This document shows, piece by piece, positions 1-5,574 of a stretch of 9,767 nt of DNA (within the stretch, counting starts at the first letter, position 1; each line of letters opens with the position of its first letter). A program made the translations under genes and the position numbers. Origin of the DNA: Nitrospirota bacterium (GTDB lineage: Bacteria > Nitrospirota > CAKKRA01 > 9FT-COMBO-42-15); the NCBI GenBank assembly GCA_016214425.1, contig JACRON010000213.1, positions 1 through 9,767 of the forward strand, written 5' to 3'. The notes below the pieces were generated by a model. The model was not told where the DNA came from. It saw nothing but the letters and a program-made list of their open reading frames with translations, and ran no database searches.

Positions 1-148
1 CAGGTGTCATTGCAGCAGAGCCGATTATTCCAAGACCGCCTGCATTTGATACAGCAGCAGCAAGCTCAGCAGTGGAGACCCATGCCATCCCGCCCTGCAG
101 AAGCGGATATTTGATATTCAGAAGCTCACATATTCTGGATTTAATCAT
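1..148 (-). CDS. fabK: Enoyl-ACP reductase II (FabK), N-terminal fragment
   Basis: Only the first 49 codons are present; the gene continues past the left edge. The N-terminus reads MIKSRICELLNIKYPLLQGG, followed by MAWVSTAELAAAVSNAGG and LGIIGSAAM, which is the typical opening of the FMN-dependent TIM-barrel enoyl reductase/nitronate monooxygenase family, with the QGGMAW and NAGGLGIIG motifs. In fatty-acid synthesis FabK reduces trans-2-enoyl-ACP with NAD(P)H in the cytoplasm. A good Shine-Dalgarno (AAGGAG) lies about eight bases before the ATG and fixes the start. The gene lies downstream of fabH on the same strand, which favours FabK over a nitronate monooxygenase; the two are hard to separate on the N-terminus alone. 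It is separated from fabH by 231 bases containing a palindromic repeat. Confidence 0.85.
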   Translation of the reverse strand, partial: MIKSRICELLNIKYPLLQGGMAWVSTAELAAAVSNAGGLGIIGSAAMTP

Positions 149-206
149 TTATGATTCTCCTTATCTTCGTTGTCTTATCCCTAACACTTCTTTACATTAT
201 TTTAGT

Positions 207-309
207 GTCATTCCCGCAGCGTTTTTGAGCGGGAATCCCGAATTATTAGGTAGGGGCGAACGGCCGTTCACCCCTGCTGGATTCCTGCCAGAAGCACGCA
301 GGAATGACA
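207..309. repeat. Nested palindromic repeat between fabH and fabK
   Basis: Imperfect terminal inverted repeats of about 30 bases open with TGTCATTCC at 207 and close with GGAATGACA at 309. Inside them, at 252-275, is a second palindrome of 24 bases: AGGGG, then c, then GAACGGCCGTTC, then a, then CCCCT, with one mismatched pair. The element therefore looks like one palindrome inside another. It is non-coding and lies in the gap between two genes of one operon, so it is probably transcribed and would fold into a long hairpin. Both sequence types resemble dispersed intergenic repeats of many bacterial genomes; that resemblance is from memory. It has no transposase. Confidence 0.8.
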
Positions 310-379
310 AAAAGTGTAAAGCTACTTATGAAACATCACACTGGTTCAACCAGATATGACCCCTATCGCTAAATCTGAG

Positions 380-1360
380 CTACCATCTTACCAGTGCCGA
401 AGCCCATGTCAACCCTGCGCCAAATGCCTCAAATATTATAATATCGTTCTTTTTTACCCTGCCGTCCCTCACTGCCTCATCCAACGCCATTGGCACAGAC
501 GCAGCAGAGGTATTCCCGTATTTTTCAATATTCAATACAACCTTTTCTATTGGTATCTCAAGCCTCTTTACAATTGACTGAATAATTCTTAAGTTTGCCT
601 GATGCGGAATCACCCATCTTATATCAGAGGGTTTCAGGTTGTTATATTCAAGCGCCTCAACGACTACTGACTCAAGTGATTTTACAGCAACCTTAAATGT
701 CTCATTGCCCTTCATCTTCATATATATAAGCCTGTCATCAATTACCTGATGGGATATAGGATGCCTTGAACCCCCTCCTGGTGTATACAGAAGCTCCCAC
801 ATAGAGCCGTCTGTATGAAGATGCGCTGAGAGGACCCCCCTTTCGCCATTTTCTGCCTTCAGGATAACTGCGCCTGCTCCATCGCCAAAAAGGACGCATG
901 TATTTCTGTCAGTCCAGTCAATCATCCTTGAGAGGACCTCTGCGCCAATAACAAGGGCTGTCTTATATGTGCCGCTCTTTATAAATTGGTCTGCAATGGA
1001 TAAGGCATAGATAAAACCTGAGCATGCAGCAGATATATCAAAAGCCACTGCATTCTTTGCGCCTATCTTGTTCTGAACTATGCTTGCAGTTGACGGAAAG
1101 AACATATCAGGTGTGACTGTCCCGACGATTATAATGTCAATTGCCTCTGGTTTTATGTTTGCCATTTCAATGGCATTATTAGCTGCCTTGACAGAAAGGT
1201 CAGATGTTGCCTCATCCTCTGCTGCAACCCTCCTCTCCCTTATCCCTGTCCGCTCCATTATCCATTCATCAGAGGTATTGACCATCTTTTCAAGGTCAAA
1301 GTTTGAAAGGACCTTTAAAGGGGCATAGGCGCCTGTCCCGATTATCCGCGACCTTAGCAT
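380..1360 (-). CDS. fabH: 3-oxoacyl-ACP synthase III (KAS III)
   Basis: FabH condenses acetyl-CoA (or another short acyl-CoA) with malonyl-ACP, the first elongation step of type II fatty-acid synthesis in the cytoplasm. The 326-residue product has the usual family length. The thiolase-fold catalytic triad is visible: Cys113 in DISAACSGF, His253 in IPHQANLR and Asn283 in YGNTSAAS. The N-terminal motif TSDEWIMERTGIRERR and the C-terminal FEAFGAGLTWAS are also family hallmarks. The start is two bases after the plsX stop codon, with a GAGGGG-like site inside the end of plsX, so translation is probably coupled. It belongs to the yceD-rpmF-plsX-fabH-fabK operon. No missing residues or truncation were seen. 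Confidence 0.97.
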   Translation of the reverse strand: MLRSRIIGTGAYAPLKVLSNFDLEKMVNTSDEWIMERTGIRERRVAAEDEATSDLSVKAANNAIEMANIKPEAIDIIIVGTVTPDMFFPSTASIVQNKIGAKNAVAFDISAACSGFIYALSIADQFIKSGTYKTALVIGAEVLSRMIDWTDRNTCVLFGDGAGAVILKAENGERGVLSAHLHTDGSMWELLYTPGGGSRHPISHQVIDDRLIYMKMKGNETFKVAVKSLESVVVEALEYNNLKPSDIRWVIPHQANLRIIQSIVKRLEIPIEKVVLNIEKYGNTSAASVPMALDEAVRDGRVKKNDIIIFEAFGAGLTWASALVRW

Positions 1361-1362
1361 CT

Positions 1363-2403
1363 TTATGCAGTGCCCCTCTTTATATTGGAATTCTTCTTTC
1401 TTTTGTATATATTCATGCTTTTTAAGATATCGCTCTGAATATGCTCTATGACCCTGCTTTCATGAAATTCCTTTGCTACTTTAATTGCATTCTTTATTGC
1501 CTTTGGAGATGATCTGCCATGAGATATTATAGATATGCCATTAACGCCAAGAAGAGGCGCGCCGCCGTATTCTGAATAGTCAACCCTTTTTCGGAAATTG
1601 GTAAAGGCAGGCTTTAAAAACATGTACCCCAGTCTGCCAAATCTTGTGTTTGCAATCTCTTTTTTTAACATCTTGCCAATGGCATCTGCAAGCCCCTCGC
1701 TTATTTTCAATGCCACATTACCGATAAAGCCGTCGCAGACAATAACATCAGCATTGCCCTGATAGACATCCCTTCCCTCAACATTGCCAATAAAATTGAT
1801 ATCAGCCTCTTTTAAATAGCCAAAGGCCTCCTTTGTAACCTCATTGCCTTTTGTTGCCTCCTCGCCGATGCTTAGAAGCCCTATCCTTGGATTTGTCTTC
1901 TTGTATATATACTTGGCGTAGATATCGCCCATTATTGCAAACTGAAAAAGATGCTCTGCTTTGCAATCCACATTTGCGCCAACATCTATCATAATGGTTG
2001 TTCCGGATATTGTCGGAAGGAGTGTTGCTATTGCAGGCCTCTCTACACCTTTGATTGGGCCTAATACAAAAAATGCCGCTGCCATAGCTGCGCCAGTATT
2101 GCCTGCACTTATAACTGCAACAGCCTCTTTATCCTTCACAAGCTTTGTTGCAACCCAGATAGAAGAGTCCCTCTTCTTTCTGATAACCATTGAGGGCGAA
2201 TCATGCATGTCAACAACCTGCGAAGCATGAACAATAGAAATGGCGCGGCCTTCGGTATTATATTTTGCAAGCTCAGAAGAGACAGCACTCTTATCCCCAA
2301 CAAGGATTATTTCAACATTATATTCCTTTGCTGCAAGGACAGCCCCCTCAACTATAGCTGCAGGGGCATGATCTCCCCCCATTGCATCTAAAGCAATCTT
2401 CAT
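1363..2403 (-). CDS. plsX: Phosphate acyltransferase PlsX
   Basis: PlsX converts acyl-ACP and phosphate into acyl-phosphate, the donor used by PlsY to acylate glycerol-3-phosphate; it is a peripheral enzyme of phospholipid synthesis. From the ATG at 2403 the protein has 346 residues, normal for the family. It begins MKIALDAMGGDHAP and contains SAGNTGA (99-105), DVGANVDCK (140-148), SIGEEATKGNE (178-188), NVEGRD (207-212), CDGFIGNVALK (223-233) and a later YSEYGGAPLLGVNG. An open frame continues 40 codons upstream to a GTG at 2523, but that extension is a translation of the palindromic repeat at 2448-2522 and has no PlsX homology, so it is excluded. A G-rich site lies just before the ATG, and a TATAAT box lies 13 bases upstream. 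Confidence 0.96.
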   Translation of the reverse strand: MKIALDAMGGDHAPAAIVEGAVLAAKEYNVEIILVGDKSAVSSELAKYNTEGRAISIVHASQVVDMHDSPSMVIRKKRDSSIWVATKLVKDKEAVAVISAGNTGAAMAAAFFVLGPIKGVERPAIATLLPTISGTTIMIDVGANVDCKAEHLFQFAIMGDIYAKYIYKKTNPRIGLLSIGEEATKGNEVTKEAFGYLKEADINFIGNVEGRDVYQGNADVIVCDGFIGNVALKISEGLADAIGKMLKKEIANTRFGRLGYMFLKPAFTNFRKRVDYSEYGGAPLLGVNGISIISHGRSSPKAIKNAIKVAKEFHESRVIEHIQSDILKSMNIYKRKKNSNIKRGTA

Positions 2404-2416
2404 ATCCCCCCTGTTT

Positions 2417-2425
2417 ATTATAGCA
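2417..2425 (-). promoter_or_regulatory. Possible extended -10 promoter before plsX
   Basis: On the minus strand TGCTATAAT fits the extended -10 consensus TGnTATAAT. No good -35 is seen 17 bases further up. The box ends 13 bases before the plsX ATG, so a transcript from it would have a leader of about 6-8 bases. It lies between the repeat at 2448-2522 and plsX and could give plsX-fabH-fabK an internal promoter. Confidence 0.4.
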
Positions 2426-2447
2426 AACGCATTAAGTATCGTTACAT

Positions 2448-2522
2448 TGTCATTGCGAGCGAAGCGAAGCAATCTCATATTTTTGTTGGGATTGCTTCGT
2501 CGCTCCGCTCCTCGCAATGACA
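2448..2522. repeat. Palindromic repeat, TGTCATTGCGAG type, copy 1
   Basis: A 75-base element is bounded by TGTCATTGCGAG on the left and its exact complement CTCGCAATGACA on the right. The arms continue imperfectly (CGAAGCGAAGCAATC against a slightly longer arm with two extra short GGAGC/CGACG-like insertions) around an AT-rich loop. A second copy of the same family lies at 9076-9162. It separates rpmF from plsX inside one operon and has no stop in one minus-strand frame, which produces a false N-terminal extension of plsX. Confidence 0.9.
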
Positions 2523-2563
2523 CATTATTTATTGCGTTTGTATTAAATAACTTTGATTTTACC

Positions 2564-2755
2564 TTAAGCCTGCTGGACCTCTTTGATTAAGATTACCTCT
2601 TCATTTTTATATGTCCCGCAATTGATGCAGGCGCGATGGGGTAACTTTGGCTCGTTGCACTTTGGACAGGCCACTAATGCCGGCACGCTTAAATACTTGT
2701 GCGTCCGCCTCTTATCTCTCCTTGCCTTTGATATCTTATGTTTTGGATTTCCCAT
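2564..2755 (-). CDS. rpmF: 50S ribosomal protein L32
   Basis: A structural protein of the large ribosomal subunit. The 63-residue sequence opens with MGNPKHKISKARRDKRRTHK, matching the basic KxKxSKxRRDKRRxH start of L32, and carries a four-cysteine zinc ribbon: Cys30, Cys33, Cys43 and Cys46 (CPKC and CINC), with the LPHRACINCGTYK motif. It is therefore the zinc-binding form. A perfect AGGAGG lies at 2766-2771, ten bases before the ATG and just past the stop of the upstream yceD-like gene. The order DUF177-rpmF-plsX-fabH is widespread in bacteria and supports the call. Confidence 0.97.
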   Translation of the reverse strand: MGNPKHKISKARRDKRRTHKYLSVPALVACPKCNEPKLPHRACINCGTYKNEEVILIKEVQQA

Positions 2756-2773
2756 TCTAAAGTTTCCTCCTAA

Positions 2774-3283
2774 CTATTTCTTTAATAAATTCTTCAGCGC
2801 TGCGAATTTTGGATTTATATTCTCCTGCTCGCAATTACACTCCTTTATATTCAGATTCTGTCCACATACCTGACATATGCCCTTACAGGATGTAATACAC
2901 AAAGGCTGCATTGGTATAGACAGAATAATCTGCTCTTTAATCAAATCATCAAGCTCAAAGGCATCGCCTTTGTAAAACCCAATCTCCATATTTGCCTTAT
3001 TCAGCTCAAGCTCCTCTTCATCAGAGCCTTCTAAGACAGGCAGATAATTAACAGAAAAATTGGGATTAATTGTATTTGTAAAGAATTTCAGGCAGCGGCT
3101 GCATTCCATTGTCAATTCTGCTTCTATGCTGCCATCTATAAATATAGCATCTGCATTCTTTATTATATGTGCATCTACCTCTACATCCTTCTTAACATAT
3201 TCGGATACAGAGAGCAGTTCGGGTTTCTCCTTATATCTTAAATGAAGCCCCTCCTCAGGTATATCTTTTAACTTGATAAGCAT
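2774..3283 (-). CDS. yceD: DUF177/YceD family protein
   Basis: The family is linked to 23S rRNA accumulation and large-subunit assembly and is almost always encoded directly before rpmF, as here. The 169-residue protein has the family's metal-site-like cysteines: Cys61 and Cys64 in CSRCL in the middle, then Cys133, Cys137, Cys140, Cys149 and Cys151 in the C-terminal KGICQVCG and CNC stretch. An acidic segment (DEEELELN, about 88-95) precedes a conserved LDDLIKEQIILSIPMQPLC block. It is soluble, with no signal or membrane segment. The start is supported by an AGAAGG site at 3290-3295. It is the first gene of the operon, about 50 bases after the predicted transcription start. Confidence 0.9.
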   Translation of the reverse strand: MLIKLKDIPEEGLHLRYKEKPELLSVSEYVKKDVEVDAHIIKNADAIFIDGSIEAELTMECSRCLKFFTNTINPNFSVNYLPVLEGSDEEELELNKANMEIGFYKGDAFELDDLIKEQIILSIPMQPLCITSCKGICQVCGQNLNIKECNCEQENINPKFAALKNLLKK

Positions 3284-3314
3284 CTCTAACCTTCTGATTT
3301 ATCTAAATTTTCTC

Positions 3315-3324
3315 TGATATATCA
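3315..3324. promoter_or_regulatory. Palindrome in the yceD-operon leader
   Basis: TGATATATCA is a perfect 10-base palindrome, flanked by CTC on one side and by CAGAG on the other, so CTCTG and CAGAG also form a partial outer repeat. It lies in the predicted 5' leader of the operon, between the transcription start (near 3335) and the Shine-Dalgarno. It could be an operator half-site pair or a weak hairpin. AT-rich palindromes of this length occur by chance. Confidence 0.25.
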
Positions 3325-3341
3325 CAGAGTTAGGCAGTGGA

Positions 3342-3370
3342 ATTATACTTGGACACCCCTCTTTTGTCAA
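3342..3370 (-). promoter_or_regulatory. Consensus sigma-70 promoter of the yceD-rpmF-plsX-fabH operon
   Basis: On the minus strand TTGACA (3365-3370) and TATAAT (3342-3347) are separated by exactly 17 bases, a perfect match to the housekeeping promoter consensus. Transcription would start near 3335 and leave a leader of about 50 bases with a recognisable Shine-Dalgarno before yceD. It is expected to be a strong promoter, fitting a ribosomal-protein and lipid-synthesis operon. Confidence 0.9.
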
Positions 3371-3385
3371 GGGAAAAGATTTTGC

Positions 3386-3414
3386 TTCCATTTAAATAAA
3401 AAAAGTTTTATAAT
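3386..3414 (+). promoter_or_regulatory. Promoter of the small membrane-protein gene
   Basis: A perfect TATAAT at 3409-3414 lies ten bases before the ATG at 3425. The hexamer 17 bases upstream, TTCCAT at 3386-3391, is a poor -35; TTGCTT at 3382-3387 is better but sits 21 bases away. The start of transcription would fall at about 3421-3423, leaving almost no leader. Confidence 0.5.
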
Positions 3415-3424
3415 TCCGCCTGTT

Positions 3425-3799
3425 ATGCATAAGAACAAATCCATTATAACAGATTCAAACGGCAATTCCAAAATTATCGGAATATTTTTTATTCTATCAG
3501 TAGCAGCAGTCATATATCTTAGCTACATGCTTTTACCGCACTACCTTAGCTACTATAGCTTTAAGGACTTTGCTCAGGAGAAGGCGAAATTTGCACAGGT
3601 TATGAAAAATGAGGATGTATTAAATGACCTGTATAAAAAGGCAAAAGAGCTTGATCTGCCTCTGGAAAAAGAGGATATAATTGTCAAAAAAGAAGAGGGC
3701 AGACTCCATATAACCGCAGAGTGGGAAGTAGAGGTAGAATTCATAGGGGGCTATAAGAAGACCCTAAAGTTTACCATTGATGCAGGCGGTATAAAATAA
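3425..3799 (+). CDS. Small single-pass membrane protein, DUF4845-like
   Basis: The 124-residue protein has a short, mildly basic N-terminus, one hydrophobic segment at about residues 17-36 (IIGIFFILSVAAVIYLSYML) and a charged soluble domain of about 85 residues that should face the periplasm. The soluble part has an amphipathic helical stretch (FKDFAQEKAKFAQ, NDLYKKAKELDLPLEKEDI) followed by beta-like EEGRLHITAEWEVEVEFIGG and KKTLKFTIDAGG. This order resembles DUF4845-type proteins of unknown function; the match is a judgement of pattern, not a search. No other ATG, GTG or TTG fits upstream of the membrane segment, and no Shine-Dalgarno precedes the ATG. The gene is divergent from the yceD operon and ends four bases from the tsaD stop. 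Confidence 0.75.
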   Translation: MHKNKSIITDSNGNSKIIGIFFILSVAAVIYLSYMLLPHYLSYYSFKDFAQEKAKFAQVMKNEDVLNDLYKKAKELDLPLEKEDIIVKKEEGRLHITAEWEVEVEFIGGYKKTLKFTIDAGGIK

Positions 3800-3803
3800 A
3801 TTA

Positions 3804-4817
3804 TTACCAATCTGAAAGTGATAAACCTGCCTGCGGGTTTAAATCTAATTCAGCAATCTTGTTTCTTATAAGTTTTTGATACCCAATGCCTGCAATCATT
3901 GCAGCATTGTCAGTGCAATAAACCTGTGAAGGGATATGAACATCAATCCCTTCCTTTGCTGCCTTTTCTTTCAACTCCCTTCGCAACTGGCTATTAGCCG
4001 CAACACCACCTGCTATAACAATATGCTTTGAACCATTTTTTCTTGCTGAACTGATAGCCTTTGACACCAATACATCAACTACTGCCTGCTGAAAGCTTGC
4101 AGAAATATCAGAAAGATTTATCTTCTCCTCAAGCCCCGATACCTTCATGCCCTTTACATATTCCATTACAGCAGTTTTTAAGCCGCTGAAGCTGAAATCA
4201 AGAGAGTCTTTTATTGCCCTCGGAAAATTAAAGGCATTGGGATTGCCTTTTAAAGCCAATTTGTCTATAACAGGGCCGCCGGGATAACCCAAATTAAGCA
4301 TCTTCGCAACCTTATCATAAGCCTCGCCAGCAGCGTCATCGTATGTCCTGCCGAGCTCTTCGTATCTGCCATAATCCTTTACAAGATAAAGGCTCGTATG
4401 GCCGCCAGAAACCAAAAGGCAGACAAAAGGAAATGGCATCGCAGATATTTCTAAACCAATTGCAAAGATGTGCGCCTCAAGGTGATTTACTGGAATCAAT
4501 GGAATATTTAGTGAATACGACAGTGCCTTGCCAAAGGAGGCGCCAACAAGAAGCGCGCCAATAAGTCCGGGGCCATTTGTTACAGCAACAGCATTTATAT
4601 CAGCAAATTTTATATTTGCCTTATCAACCGCCTCTGCAACAATAGGGTTTATTATCTCTATATGCCTCCTGCATGCAAGCTCAGGAACAACCCCGCCGTA
4701 TTTGTTATGAATATCTATCTGCGATGAAACGATGTTGGAAAGAACCTTCTTCCCATCCTCAACAACAGCCGCAGAGGTCTCATCGCAGGAGGTCTCAATA
4801 CCCAAGACTAAAGACAT
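3804..4817 (-). CDS. tsaD: tRNA N6-adenosine threonylcarbamoyltransferase TsaD
   Basis: TsaD (formerly Gcp/YgjD) transfers the threonylcarbamoyl group from threonylcarbamoyl-AMP to A37 of tRNAs that read ANN codons, acting with TsaB and TsaE in bacteria. The 337-residue protein is full length. Visible hallmarks are the start MSLVLGIETSCDETSAAVV, the metal-binding histidines His112 and His116 in NHLEAH, VSGGHTSL (136-143), DDAAGEAYDKVAK, FSFSGLKTAV, the nucleotide-site IAGGVAAN (268-275) and the third metal ligand Asp303 in CTDNAAM. The start is fixed by family alignment, since ETSCDET must lie about eight residues from the N-terminus. There is no Shine-Dalgarno, but a strong promoter ends seven bases before the ATG, which implies a leaderless mRNA. 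tsaB and tsaE are not in the window. Confidence 0.97.
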   Translation of the reverse strand: MSLVLGIETSCDETSAAVVEDGKKVLSNIVSSQIDIHNKYGGVVPELACRRHIEIINPIVAEAVDKANIKFADINAVAVTNGPGLIGALLVGASFGKALSYSLNIPLIPVNHLEAHIFAIGLEISAMPFPFVCLLVSGGHTSLYLVKDYGRYEELGRTYDDAAGEAYDKVAKMLNLGYPGGPVIDKLALKGNPNAFNFPRAIKDSLDFSFSGLKTAVMEYVKGMKVSGLEEKINLSDISASFQQAVVDVLVSKAISSARKNGSKHIVIAGGVAANSQLRRELKEKAAKEGIDVHIPSQVYCTDNAAMIAGIGYQKLIRNKIAELDLNPQAGLSLSDW

Positions 4818-4824
4818 GGAAGTT

Positions 4825-4853
4825 ATTATACTACTGCTCTCTTATATTTTCAA
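4825..4853 (-). promoter_or_regulatory. tsaD promoter abutting the start codon
   Basis: On the minus strand TTGAAA (4848-4853), a 17-base spacer and TATAAT (4825-4830) form a near-consensus sigma-70 promoter. Only seven bases (AACTTCC) separate the -10 box from the ATG at 4817, so RNA would begin at or within a base or two of the start codon. It gives tsaD a promoter separate from the parA-HTH pair upstream. Confidence 0.75.
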
Positions 4854-4896
4854 TCACTCAAAAAGTGGCCAAAACCTGTAGCTATCAGCGAATAGT

Positions 4897-5574
4897 CTAA
4901 GCCTTCTCGTAAAACCTCATATAATCCTCCACCACCTTCTTTGAATCAAGGCCGAGGAATCTTGCATATTGGGAGAGATAGCTCTTTAAAAAGAGACCAG
5001 CAGGAAGCTGATGATATTTTTCTGCCTCAATATTCTCTAAATAATTTATATTAATCTTTGTCTTTTCTGCAATTAGATTCAGGCTTAAGCCCCTTCTCTC
5101 TCTAATTATCTTGAGTATGCTCCCCCTGAATTCAACACCCTCAAAGGACTCTGCCTCTTTAACTGTTTGAACCGCCTTTGGTATTTCAACATCTGTTTTA
5201 ATTGTTGCAGGGGCACATTGCAATGTTTCCTTACTCGCAGGAGCAATCTCCTTCCATGATTCAGCAACAATCGGCTGCATTGTCTTTGCAGGTTCTTCAA
5301 TATGAAAGGGCTTAAGGTCTTCAACACTAAGGCCGGCAGCCAATCTTCTGTTATATTCTTCCCTTGTCTTGCTAAAACTTAATACCCTGTATGCATCTTC
5401 AACAGCATCTAATATCTCCTTGCACTCCTCTGCTGTAAATAAAGAATAGGTTGCAAGAGATCCGCCGCTGTAGGTCTCCTTTGCCCTTTTATAGGCATCC
5501 TCTATCTCCTTATAGGAGGCAGCCTGTTTTATTTCCAAAATTTCGTAATAATTCTGTTCTTCAATCCTCTTCAT
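4897..5574 (-). CDS. J-domain-like / RodZ-type helix-turn-helix fusion protein
   Basis: The 225-residue protein is soluble and has three parts. Residues 8-76 resemble a DnaJ J-domain (NYYEILEIKQAASYKEIEDAYKRAK at the start and EDAYRVLSFSKTREEYNRR at the end), but the HPD tripeptide that activates Hsp70 is absent; the connecting loop reads SGGSLATYS. Residues about 77-145 are a low-complexity linker rich in Ala, Glu, Lys and Pro. Residues 150-222 match the RodZ-type HTH_25 fold: LKIIRERRGLSLNLIAEKTK, NYLENIEAEKYHQLP and LKSYLSQYARFLGLD. Unlike RodZ it has no membrane segment. Its ATG overlaps the stop of the ParA-type gene (ATGA), so the two are translationally coupled and probably act together. 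The HTH may bind protein rather than DNA, as in RodZ. Its function is unknown. Confidence 0.8.
   Translation of the reverse strand: MKRIEEQNYYEILEIKQAASYKEIEDAYKRAKETYSGGSLATYSLFTAEECKEILDAVEDAYRVLSFSKTREEYNRRLAAGLSVEDLKPFHIEEPAKTMQPIVAESWKEIAPASKETLQCAPATIKTDVEIPKAVQTVKEAESFEGVEFRGSILKIIRERRGLSLNLIAEKTKININYLENIEAEKYHQLPAGLFLKSYLSQYARFLGLDSKKVVEDYMRFYEKA

Noticed and set aside
341..353. CTGGTTCAACCAG, a 13-base odd palindrome between the repeat and fabH
   Set aside because: Its one-base centre cannot form a normal hairpin loop, there is no T tract, and nothing links it to a known operator; it may be chance.
72..359. 95-codon open frame on the plus strand
   Set aside because: It runs antisense through the fabK start and then through the palindromic repeat; the composition is not protein-like and no ribosome site was seen.
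2404..2523. In-frame N-terminal extension of plsX starting at a GTG at 2523
   Set aside because: It translates the palindromic repeat, has no match to PlsX, and the conserved N-terminus MKIALDAMGGDHAP starts at 2403.
3823..3840. AAACC...GGGTTT inverted repeat near the tsaD stop
   Set aside because: It lies inside the tsaD coding end (residues PQAGL), has only about six weak pairs and no T tract on the right side, so it is not a credible terminator.
5106..5327. 73-codon open frame inside the J-like/HTH gene
   Set aside because: It is a shifted-frame shadow of the linker region of the larger gene, whose own frame has clear domain matches.
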